Shown here piece after piece: positions 1 to 5,529 of a stretch of 8,866 nt of DNA. Position 1 is the first letter of the stretch, and each line of letters begins with the position of its first letter. The notes below the pieces were generated by a model. The model was not told the origin of the DNA. It saw only the letters and a program-made list of their open reading frames with translations, and searched no databases. Source of the stretch: Ferruginibacter sp. (GTDB taxonomy: Bacteria; Bacteroidota; Bacteroidia; Chitinophagales; Chitinophagaceae); assembly GCA_030831725.1 (NCBI GenBank), contig JAURKN010000211.1, forward strand, positions 1 to 8,866, in the 5' to 3' direction. The position numbers were made by a program, and so were the translations under genes.

Positions 1-1
1 G

Positions 2-562
2 TATCCGATGGAAATTGCCGAAGTGGCAAGCATGTCGATGGAATTGTTCACCATGGATTACTGGGATAGTTTCTTTGATGATGCCGAAGATTTGAAACGT
101 GCGAAAATCCATCAACTGGAGAGAGTCATAACTTTATTTCCATGGATTGCGGTGATCGACAAATTCCAACATTGGATCTACAGCAACCCCGGCCATACCA
201 ACGAACAAAGAAACAAGGCATGGATGGATATCCTCGCAGAATTTCATGATGGCATTGTTGATTTCAGCGGATTGGATACCTACAGGATGAACGCATGGCA
301 AAGACAGCTCCATCTTTTTGAAGTTCCTTTTTACTATATCGAATACGGAATCGCACAATTGGGTGCCATTGGTATGTGGATGCAATTCAAACAAGACAAG
401 TCAAAAGCTCTCGGAAATTACTGTGAAGCATTGAAACTGGGCGGAACAAAAACCTTACCTGAACTTTACACCACAGCGGGCCTGGATTTCGATTTTTCTC
501 CTGAAAAAATAAAAGGGCTGATGGATTTTGTAAAAACGGAATTGGACAAGTTTGATCACTAA
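2..562 (+). CDS. M3-family oligoendopeptidase (PepF-like), C-terminal part only
   Basis: This is the 3' end of a zinc metallopeptidase that cleaves short peptides in the cytoplasm. The reading frame is open from the first bases of the window, so the gene starts upstream and the HExxH zinc motif lies outside. About 186 residues are visible. Near the start, EIAEVASMSMEL matches the M3 segment that carries the third zinc ligand, most likely the Glu before VASM (visible residue 7). Later, HLFEVPFYYIEYGIAQ (about residues 104-119) matches the C-terminal His/Tyr-rich substrate-binding segment of M3 enzymes. The remainder is helical, as expected for this fold. The gene ends tail to tail with the Fur-family gene and the two stop codons overlap. 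Family assignment is confident; the choice between PepF and related M3 clades is an inference from these two motifs. Confidence 0.88.
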   Translation, partial: YPMEIAEVASMSMELFTMDYWDSFFDDAEDLKRAKIHQLERVITLFPWIAVIDKFQHWIYSNPGHTNEQRNKAWMDILAEFHDGIVDFSGLDTYRMNAWQRQLHLFEVPFYYIEYGIAQLGAIGMWMQFKQDKSKALGNYCEALKLGGTKTLPELYTTAGLDFDFSPEKIKGLMDFVKTELDKFDH

Positions 563-975
563 TCCGTGCAGTGCAAGCAAATGCCCTTGATCACCATAGC
601 GGTCTGAACAGGCTCAAAACCCTTTGGTAGATTGACTTTGGGAATTTCCACATGCTCCAAACAACTTGTTTTTTTACAAAGAATACAAATGAAATGGATG
701 TGTTCATCCTGATGATGCCCGACTGCGCATTCGTCTTTACACAACGCATATAAAACAGAATTGTCTGTCGTAGGAATCTGATGAATGATTCCATATTCCA
801 CAAATGTCTGTAGTGTACGGTACACCGTTACCCGATCGAATGCAGGAGCTGTTGACCTTTCAATATCAGCATGAGAGAGCGCTTCGCTGGACTGTAAGAA
901 AACATCCAGTATCGCTTTTCTGCTTGTGGTGATGCTGAGGCCGCATTTTTTGAGTATGGCGTATTCCTTTTGCAT
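559..975 (-). CDS. Fur-family metal-responsive transcriptional regulator (Fur/Zur/PerR type)
   Basis: A 138-residue protein of normal Fur-family length. An N-terminal winged helix (about residues 1-80) contains the recognition segment DRVTVYRTLQTFVEYGI (47-63), the most characteristic Fur motif. The C-terminal dimerisation domain has a His-rich stretch, GHHQDEHIHF (86-95), followed by two CxxC pairs, C97/C100 and C133/C136, which form the structural zinc site of this family. It should be a cytoplasmic repressor that binds DNA when loaded with metal. The metal cannot be read from sequence alone; neighbouring MerC and SCO genes make zinc or copper stress plausible and Zur-like function my first guess. 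It starts 4 bp after the SCO gene ends, so the two are probably co-transcribed. A candidate operator lies at 1780-1802. Its end overlaps the stop of the upstream peptidase gene by 4 bp. Confidence 0.93.
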   Translation of the reverse strand: MQKEYAILKKCGLSITTSRKAILDVFLQSSEALSHADIERSTAPAFDRVTVYRTLQTFVEYGIIHQIPTTDNSVLYALCKDECAVGHHQDEHIHFICILCKKTSCLEHVEIPKVNLPKGFEPVQTAMVIKGICLHCTD

Positions 976-979
976 ACTA

Positions 980-1717
980 TTACTCTGGGTTATTGCTGAA
1001 TCCGTTCATGAACCTGGCTGGTTCTATTTTTTCTTCCATGAGCAAAGGAATATCCTTGAATAGCTTTTGGATTTCAGCTTCAACAAGACCGTCATAAATG
1101 CCACGCACCCTGCCATATCTGTCTACCAATGCAAAAAACTGGGTGTGGATGAACTGGTCTTTGATTTGGGTGGAGTCGGGCTTGCCATTATCGATCATGT
1201 AACCTTGTCTGGCCATTTGGTACAATTCCTCTTTGGATCCTGTGAGAAACTTCCATATTTTATTTGGGGGTGTTGCTACGGAGTCGGTTGCTGGAATGAA
1301 TGAGAAACTACCATCGTTTTTTTCTTTGATTTCTCCCGTCAGCATTTTGTTTTCATAGGCTTTCATCAAAGGAACGCTGTCCACTTCCGGCATGCAGGTA
1401 TGAGACAAGATCATGAAATCTTCACGGTCTTTGAAAAGATCGTAGACCCTTCTCATGTTGGTATTCATTTTCGGACAAATTCCCTTGCAAGTCGTAAAAA
1501 AGTAATCAGCCACATAAATTTTCCCTTCTGTGTCACCGGTCCCAAACTTTTTTCCATTCTGGTCTGTGAATTCGAATTCGGGCATTTTGTTGTTGATGAC
1601 AGCAAGCTTAACCTCTTGAAAAGGACGTTCATTTCTTATTGCATTATAAAATACAATCAACAAAAGAGTAAAAAATCCCAAATAAAACAGAGGCTTTGTA
1701 TTTATATTTATCGTCAT
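980..1717 (-). CDS. SCO1/SenC/PrrC-family copper-binding thioredoxin-fold protein
   Basis: With the ATG at 1717 this is a 245-residue membrane-anchored protein. Residues 8-26 form one N-terminal transmembrane helix, and the rest is a thioredoxin-like domain facing the periplasm. The SCO signature is complete: CKGIC (C77 and C81) and a downstream histidine in IHTQFF (H191), the three copper ligands of this family. Known members deliver copper to the CuA site of cytochrome c oxidase or act as thiol reductases. The frame stays open upstream to 1963, but that extension would run across the promoter region and part of the divergent merC-domain gene and has no SCO similarity, so I chose 1717, just before the membrane anchor. 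A TACTTTTG promoter element lies 18 bp upstream. The Fur-family gene follows 4 bp downstream. No cytochrome oxidase genes are in view, so the oxidase role is inferred from family only. Confidence 0.92.
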   Translation of the reverse strand: MTININTKPLFYLGFFTLLLIVFYNAIRNERPFQEVKLAVINNKMPEFEFTDQNGKKFGTGDTEGKIYVADYFFTTCKGICPKMNTNMRRVYDLFKDREDFMILSHTCMPEVDSVPLMKAYENKMLTGEIKEKNDGSFSFIPATDSVATPPNKIWKFLTGSKEELYQMARQGYMIDNGKPDSTQIKDQFIHTQFFALVDRYGRVRGIYDGLVEAEIQKLFKDIPLLMEEKIEPARFMNGFSNNPE

Positions 1718-1735
1718 TAGGCTACAATTGAACCT

Positions 1736-1743
1736 CAAAAGTA
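1736..1743 (-). promoter_or_regulatory. -7 promoter element of the SCO-fur unit
   Basis: On the minus strand the sequence reads TACTTTTG, a full match to the Bacteroidota -7 consensus TAnnTTTG. If the box is centred at -7, transcription would begin about 16 nt before the SCO start codon. The -33 element is poor: only GTTTAC, about 16 bp further upstream, so the spacing is short and the call is tentative. Confidence 0.45.
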
Positions 1744-1779
1744 AACAAGCAATATGATGTAAACGCGGATTGTAGAATG

Positions 1780-1802
1780 TTTTTGCAACCTTATTGCAAA
1801 AA
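1780..1802. promoter_or_regulatory. Perfect 9-bp inverted repeat, probable repressor operator on the merC promoter
   Basis: The arms TTTTTGCAA (1780-1788) and TTGCAAAAA (1794-1802) are perfect reverse complements separated by CCTTA. The left arm contains the -33 TTTG of the merC-domain gene's promoter and the right arm ends 2 bp before its -7 box, so a bound protein would block RNA polymerase. Size (23 bp), symmetry and position fit an operator for a dimeric winged-helix repressor. The Fur-family protein encoded 0.8 kb away is the obvious candidate, but that link is an inference from proximity. Confidence 0.6.
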
Positions 1803-1812
1803 TGTACCTTTG
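1782..1812 (+). promoter_or_regulatory. Bacteroidota-type promoter of the MerC-domain gene
   Basis: TTTG at 1782-1785 and TACCTTTG at 1805-1812 match the -33 and -7 consensus (TTTG, TAnnTTTG) with a 19-bp spacer, within the usual 19-21 bp. This is the best promoter in the window. The -7 box ends 5 bp before the ATG at 1818, implying a leader of only a few nucleotides. Confidence 0.7.
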
Positions 1813-1817
1813 GCGCC

Positions 1818-2240
1818 ATGCGTTTACGAATAAACTGGGACGGACTAGGTGTGGTCACTTCTGTGATTTGTGCGATCCACTGCGCTTTATTGCCACTGGT
1901 ATTGCCCGTTTTGCCTTTGTTTGGCGTTAATATCATCCATAACAATGCTTTCGAGTGGGGCATGATCGCACTTGCCTTTGTTATCGGAACTTATTCGCTG
2001 TATCATGGTTTCATTAAGCATCACCGTTCTTATAAACCTATCGCTTTATTCCTCATAGGTTTTCTTTTTTTAGTTACCAAGCAGTTGTACGTCACCGAAT
2101 TCATCAAAAACCATGAAACCGGCGACCCGATAGAAACAGCCTTGCTTGTGATTGCCGTGATTTTCGTAATTGCCGGTCATCTACTCAATTATAGATACTG
2201 CACCCGCAACCAATGCCACTCTCCACATCATAAACACTGA
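1818..2240 (+). CDS. MerC-domain integral membrane protein
   Basis: A 140-residue membrane protein of the MerC-domain family, whose founding member carries mercuric ions across the inner membrane; Bacteroidota homologues are common and their true metal is mostly unknown. The N-terminal motif CAIHC (C18, H21, C22) sits at the start of the first helix, as in MerC. About four hydrophobic segments follow (roughly 10-33, 40-62, 70-88, 103-123). The tail is rich in metal ligands: C128, C133, H134, H137, H138 and H140. The frame is open eight codons further back to a TTG at 1794, but that would start inside the inverted repeat and upstream of the -7 box, so the ATG at 1818 is preferred. It diverges from the SCO-fur pair and is probably repressed through the 1780-1802 palindrome. 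No other mer genes are present, so mercury resistance is not implied. Confidence 0.88.
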   Translation: MRLRINWDGLGVVTSVICAIHCALLPLVLPVLPLFGVNIIHNNAFEWGMIALAFVIGTYSLYHGFIKHHRSYKPIALFLIGFLFLVTKQLYVTEFIKNHETGDPIETALLVIAVIFVIAGHLLNYRYCTRNQCHSPHHKH

Positions 2241-2298
2241 TGTAATTTTTCAACAGCTTTCCTTAATTTAGAAATACATTACAACGAAATTCAAAACT

Positions 2299-2727
2299 AT
2301 GAATGTCAAAGGTTTGATATTGGTCTTTATATTTTTCGGTATAGGCAATGCATTTTCGCAGCGTTCCGAAGAAAATAAAATCATGGAAATTCTGCATGCC
2401 CAAGATCAGGCCTGGAACAGAGGGGATTTGGAAGGATTCATGGAAACCTACTGGAAAAATGATTCTTTGATGTTTATTGGAAAATCTGGCGTTACCTATG
2501 GATGGCAGAACACACTGAACAATTACAAGAGAGGATATCCTGACACTTCCGCCATGGGGAAACTCAATTTTACACTCATCAGCATCAAGCGGATATCAAA
2601 AAAATATTATCAGGTAGTTGGAAAATGGCATCTAACAAGAACCATTGGGAATCTTCAAGGACATTTTACCTTGTTGATGAGGAAAATCAAAGGGAGATGG
2701 TATATCGTTTCAGACCACAGTAGTTGA
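2299..2727 (+). CDS. Secreted SnoaL/NTF2-like (DUF4440-type) protein
   Basis: A 142-residue protein beginning with a clear signal peptide: a hydrophobic core LILVFIFFGIGNAF ending at about residue 20, with probable cleavage near FSQ-R. The mature part has the features of the small cone-shaped NTF2/SnoaL fold: an early amphipathic helix (EILHAQDQAWNRGDLEGFMETY), then DSLMFIG, and a terminal run of strands (YYQVVGKWHL, HFTLLMRKIKGRWYIVSDHSS). Bacteroidota genomes carry many of these. They act as binding or catalytic modules in the periplasm or outside the cell, but specific functions are generally unknown. There is no recognisable active-site set here that would name a substrate. The stop codon directly abuts that of the opposing small membrane protein gene. 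It begins 58 bp after the MerC-domain gene on the same strand, and I see no convincing promoter of its own. Confidence 0.8.
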   Translation: MNVKGLILVFIFFGIGNAFSQRSEENKIMEILHAQDQAWNRGDLEGFMETYWKNDSLMFIGKSGVTYGWQNTLNNYKRGYPDTSAMGKLNFTLISIKRISKKYYQVVGKWHLTRTIGNLQGHFTLLMRKIKGRWYIVSDHSS

Positions 2728-2946
2728 TCAACGATTCCATTTTTTCTTGAGGTGTAAAACCAGGAAAACCAGACTGCCAACGAAAGCGAAATAGTAAAGG
2801 ATATTCTGCCAGGAAGGACTTCCCTCGAAAAAACCAAGTCCGTAGTAGATACCGATAAATGTATTGGCCATCATCCACAGCAATACTTTTGCAATCGTAT
2901 TTGCGATAAGGGTTAAAAAAAGTCTTGTTTCGTCTTCCATGCCCAT
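2728..2946 (-). CDS. Small two-helix membrane protein of unknown function
   Basis: A 72-residue protein that I do not recognise by function. It begins with a charged stretch MGMEDETR and has two long hydrophobic segments, about residues 10-38 and 47-66, ending in a positively charged tail KKKWNR. This suggests a hairpin in the inner membrane with both ends in the cytoplasm. The start could be 2946 or the ATG at 2940 (MEDETR); neither has a ribosome binding site. A weak promoter may lie upstream on the minus strand: TTTG at 2993-2990 and TAAATGTT at 2968-2961, with 21-bp spacing but two mismatches in the -7 box. Support for it being real comes from the protein-like composition and from the stop codon that exactly abuts the opposing gene, leaving no wasted base. 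Overlapping frames in the same interval look less protein-like. Confidence 0.68.
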   Translation of the reverse strand: MGMEDETRLFLTLIANTIAKVLLWMMANTFIGIYYGLGFFEGSPSWQNILYYFAFVGSLVFLVLHLKKKWNR

Positions 2947-3078
2947 GATGAGGAATTAACAACATTTACCAGAAATGGTTGCAGATAATCAAAATCAAGG
3001 TAGCGTTTATTTTTGAGCAAAAGAGATTTGTTTGCCAAGCTGCCCCTTCACAAGAATGAATAAGCGTTAATTTTGCCT
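2947..3078. promoter_or_regulatory. Divergent intergenic region between the small membrane protein and radical SAM genes
   Basis: 132 bp holding promoters for both sides. For the plus strand there are two full matches to TAnnTTTG: TATTTTTG at 3008-3015 and TAATTTTG at 3068-3075. Neither has a good TTTG at the expected distance upstream. The second lies 3 bp before the ATG at 3079 and would give an essentially leaderless transcript; the first would give a leader of about 60 nt. I see no strong inverted repeat or terminator here. Confidence 0.45.
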
Positions 3079-4113
3079 ATGCCCCGTTTTAACCGAAATG
3101 ATACCGTGAACTTGCTCAGAAAGATGACGCTGAAAAGAATGGGCAACGCGTTTCTTGTTTTTTTCAGTTTTCAATGGAGCAGGATCATCGGACGCCCTGT
3201 GCAATGGGGACTTCCCCTTTCGGTATCCTTCGAACCTACCACAAGCTGCAACCTGCGCTGTCCGGAGTGTCCGAGCGGACTCCGCGCCTTTTCGCGTCCA
3301 ACAGGAATGCTGAAAAAAGATTTTTTTCGGGAAACCATCGACGAGATTCACGAACACCTGATTTATCTCATCTTTTATTTTCAGGGAGAGCCTTATCTTA
3401 ATCCCGATTTTTTAGACATGGTAAAGTACGCGTCTTCCAAAAAAATTTACACTGCCACTTCTACCAATGCTCATTATTTGAATGATGAGGCCGCGAAAAA
3501 AACAGTGGAAAGCGGACTAGACAGACTCATCATTTCCATTGACGGAACCACACAAGATGTGTACAAACAATATCGTGTGGGAGGGAATTTGGATAAAGTG
3601 ATTGAAGGCGCAAAAAACATCATCAAATGGAGAACAGCATTAAACAGTAAAACACCATTTGTTTTCTTTCAGTTTTTGGTGGTAAAACCCAATGAGCATC
3701 AGATTGAGGATATCAAAAAGTTGGCGGAAGAAATCGGGGTGGATGAGGTTAGATTTAAAACGGCTCAGGTGTATGATTATGAAAATGATCCGAATGGTTT
3801 GATTCCATTGCAAGACAAGTATAGCAGATACAAGATTGGAAAAGACGGCAAATACAAGCCAAAGAATAAAATGGTGAATCGTTGCTGGAAACTGTGGCAT
3901 GCGAATGTGATCACCTGGGATGGATTGGTGGTTCCCTGCTGCTTCGATAAGGATGCGATGCACCAAATGGGCGACCTTAAATCAGGATCATTCAAAACAA
4001 TCTGGAAAAGCGTGGCATACAAAAAATTCAGAGCAAGTCTGATGACAGGAAGAAAAAACATCGACATTTGTTCCAACTGTAGCGAGGGCGCTTCTGTTTG
4101 GAAAGACGCCTGA
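3079..4113 (+). CDS. Radical SAM protein with SPASM/twitch-like C-terminal cysteine domain
   Basis: A 344-residue enzyme that should use a [4Fe-4S] cluster and S-adenosylmethionine to make a radical. The cluster motif CNLRCPEC (C57, C61, C64, pattern CxxxCxxC) is intact, and FQGEP (about 102-106) matches the SAM-binding GE motif. A barrel region with LIISIDGTT (about 150-158) follows. The C-terminus has extra cysteines in RCW (C269), PCCFD (C287/C288) and CSNC (C331/C334), which points to an auxiliary cluster of the SPASM or shorter twitch type. The substrate is unknown. Many SPASM proteins modify peptides, but I see no precursor peptide gene beside it. An in-frame TTG at 3073 also exists, but the ATG at 3079 is preferred because the TTG forms the end of a -7 box. 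The permease gene follows 16 bp downstream and is probably co-transcribed. Confidence 0.9.
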   Translation: MPRFNRNDTVNLLRKMTLKRMGNAFLVFFSFQWSRIIGRPVQWGLPLSVSFEPTTSCNLRCPECPSGLRAFSRPTGMLKKDFFRETIDEIHEHLIYLIFYFQGEPYLNPDFLDMVKYASSKKIYTATSTNAHYLNDEAAKKTVESGLDRLIISIDGTTQDVYKQYRVGGNLDKVIEGAKNIIKWRTALNSKTPFVFFQFLVVKPNEHQIEDIKKLAEEIGVDEVRFKTAQVYDYENDPNGLIPLQDKYSRYKIGKDGKYKPKNKMVNRCWKLWHANVITWDGLVVPCCFDKDAMHQMGDLKSGSFKTIWKSVAYKKFRASLMTGRKNIDICSNCSEGASVWKDA

Positions 4114-4129
4114 TAAAATCAAAAGACAT

Positions 4130-5170
4130 ATGACGGGTAAAACATTCAATGAAAGATTTAAACAGGTTTCCCTGCTGATACTGATTGTTTGCATCGCCGT
4201 TCTGCTGATTTCCAAACTGACCATTTTCATACCTGGTTTTTTGGGAGGCATCGCGCTTTACATGTTGAGCAGAAATTTGTTTTTCAAATGTGTCTATGAA
4301 AAGAAATGGAAAAAAGGATTGACAGCGTTGTTGTTCATTTTTGCTTATCTCATCATGATCGCCATACCGGTGTACCTCAGTATCGAATTGATCAAGCCCA
4401 AGATACATGCGCTTTCGGAGAACCAAGACAAACTCTTGCAAGGAGTACAACTTATCGCTGCAAAACTCGAAAAAATGGCGGGCATTTCCTTGTTCAATGA
4501 GGATAATGCAAAACTGATGGCAGGCAACATCTCTTCAATCATACCGGGATTACTAAATAGCACCGCTGTTTTACTGACCAACCTGATCATGATGTTCTTC
4601 ATCTACTATTACATGCTCATCGCCGGAAAGCCGCTCGAAAAATACCTAAGCAGAATCATTCCCCTGAAACAAGACAACATACATCTGCTAGCCGTGGAAA
4701 CCAAAGACATGATTAGAGCCAATGCGTTGGGAATTCCCGTCATCTGTATCATTCAAGGCATCACCGCTTCACTGGGTTATTGGATTTTCGGTGTTTCAGA
4801 TTGGGGTATGTGGGGATTTTTCACCGGACTTTTTGCCTTCTTTCCTTTTGTTGGAACCATGATCATTTGGGTGCCTCTTGTGGCGTATATGTATGCAATC
4901 GGACTAGATTGGCAGGCGACAGCTCTGGCATTTTACAGTTTGCTTATCACAGGAAATGTGGATTATGTGGCAAGAATCACACTCATGAAAAAAATCGGTG
5001 ACGTTCATCCGCTCATAACCATTTTGGGTGTGATTGTCGGATTGAATTTATTCGGTTTTGTAGGTTTGATTTTCGGCCCCTTGCTGGTCAGTTATTTTTT
5101 GGTGCTGACAAAAATTTACATCAACGAGTTTGTTGTTCCTGCAAATGAAGAAGAAAAAGATACAGCTTAA
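4130..5170 (+). CDS. AI-2E/PerM-family (UPF0118) permease
   Basis: A 346-residue polytopic inner-membrane protein. Two to three N-terminal helices (about 13-47 and 64-84) are followed by a soluble helical insertion (about 85-135), and then five or so hydrophobic segments to residue 330. This is the typical AI-2E family layout. Conserved-looking signatures include the segment LFAFFPFVGTMIIWVP (about 234-249), the asparagine-containing GNVDYVARITLMKK, and HPLITILGVIVGLNLFGFVGLIFGP towards the end. Family members have been linked to export of autoinducer-2 or to Na+/H+ antiport; which applies here cannot be told, and no quorum-sensing genes are in view. It lies 16 bp behind the radical SAM gene without an obvious promoter, suggesting one transcript. 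Its stop is only 4 bp from the stop of the converging small secreted protein gene. Confidence 0.88.
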   Translation: MTGKTFNERFKQVSLLILIVCIAVLLISKLTIFIPGFLGGIALYMLSRNLFFKCVYEKKWKKGLTALLFIFAYLIMIAIPVYLSIELIKPKIHALSENQDKLLQGVQLIAAKLEKMAGISLFNEDNAKLMAGNISSIIPGLLNSTAVLLTNLIMMFFIYYYMLIAGKPLEKYLSRIIPLKQDNIHLLAVETKDMIRANALGIPVICIIQGITASLGYWIFGVSDWGMWGFFTGLFAFFPFVGTMIIWVPLVAYMYAIGLDWQATALAFYSLLITGNVDYVARITLMKKIGDVHPLITILGVIVGLNLFGFVGLIFGPLLVSYFLVLTKIYINEFVVPANEEEKDTA

Positions 5171-5174
5171 TGTT

Positions 5175-5501
5175 TTAGTAGTTGAATCTAATGGCATTCG
5201 GTTTTCCTTCCAACCAGTCGCAATAAGACAGTGACCCTAATCTCAATCGGATAGGCATTCCCGTTTTCTTTTCAACCTCCCACTCTTTCTTGCACATGAA
5301 GCCCAATTGCTTTGCTTGATGATTCGCTGATACTGGAGATGAAAAAAGATTTCGTTGTGATGGCATTATCGGAAATCCACTTTTAGAAAAATGGAGATAA
5401 GGTGCCATATCGTATTTTTTTTGCGCAACTCCAAGTTTCACCGACAATATCAGGAACAGGATAAAAATTAACCCTTTTTCATTTTTACTTAGCACGCACA
5501 T
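5175..5501 (-). CDS. Small secreted protein of unknown function
   Basis: A 108-residue protein with an N-terminal signal peptide: charged start, then hydrophobic GLIFILFLILSVKLGVA with probable cleavage after VAQ near residue 27. The mature part of about 80 residues contains GFMCKKEWEVEKKTGMPIRLRLGSLSYCDWLEGK, written here as two linked blocks: GFMCKKEWEVEKKTG and MPIRLRLGSLSYCDWLEGK. This pattern resembles small conserved hypothetical proteins I associate with Bacteroidota, but I cannot name a function. There are two cysteines in the mature region that could pair. It diverges from rpoN, sharing a 28-bp gap with the palindrome GTAAATTTAC, and converges with the AI-2E family gene with a 4-bp gap. 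The signal peptide and snug fit between neighbours support a real gene. Confidence 0.72.
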   Translation of the reverse strand: MCVLSKNEKGLIFILFLILSVKLGVAQKKYDMAPYLHFSKSGFPIMPSQRNLFSSPVSANHQAKQLGFMCKKEWEVEKKTGMPIRLRLGSLSYCDWLEGKPNAIRFNY

Positions 5502-5504
5502 GCT

Positions 5505-5514
5505 GTAAATTTAC
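5505..5514. promoter_or_regulatory. Palindromic GTAAATTTAC between divergent genes, possible shared promoter core
   Basis: The 10-bp sequence is its own reverse complement. On both strands it reads TAAATTTA, matching the -7 consensus TAnnTTTG at five of six fixed bases. It lies 15 bp before the rpoN ATG (5530) and 3 bp before the ATG of the divergent small secreted protein (5501). No good -33 TTTG is found at the right spacing on either side, so this is a tentative promoter or regulator site. Confidence 0.35.
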
Positions 5515-5529
5515 GGCAAGATTGATAAT

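Noticed and set aside
1794..1817. TTG start for the MerC-domain protein, adding eight residues
   Set aside because: It would begin inside the inverted repeat and upstream of the -7 box, so it would not be on the predicted transcript.
1718..1963. Upstream extension of the SCO frame to a 327-residue protein
   Set aside because: The extra 82 residues cross the promoter region, the inverted repeat and the start of the divergent merC-domain gene, and have no SCO-like features. The ATG at 1717 directly precedes the membrane anchor.
1818..2240. Mercury resistance operon
   Set aside because: No merR, merA, merT or merP is present, and MerC-domain proteins are widespread in Bacteroidota without mer operons.
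2264..2271. TAATTTAG upstream of the SnoaL-like gene as a -7 box
   Set aside because: It has one mismatch and no TTTG at the right distance. Such matches are frequent in AT-rich intergenic DNA.
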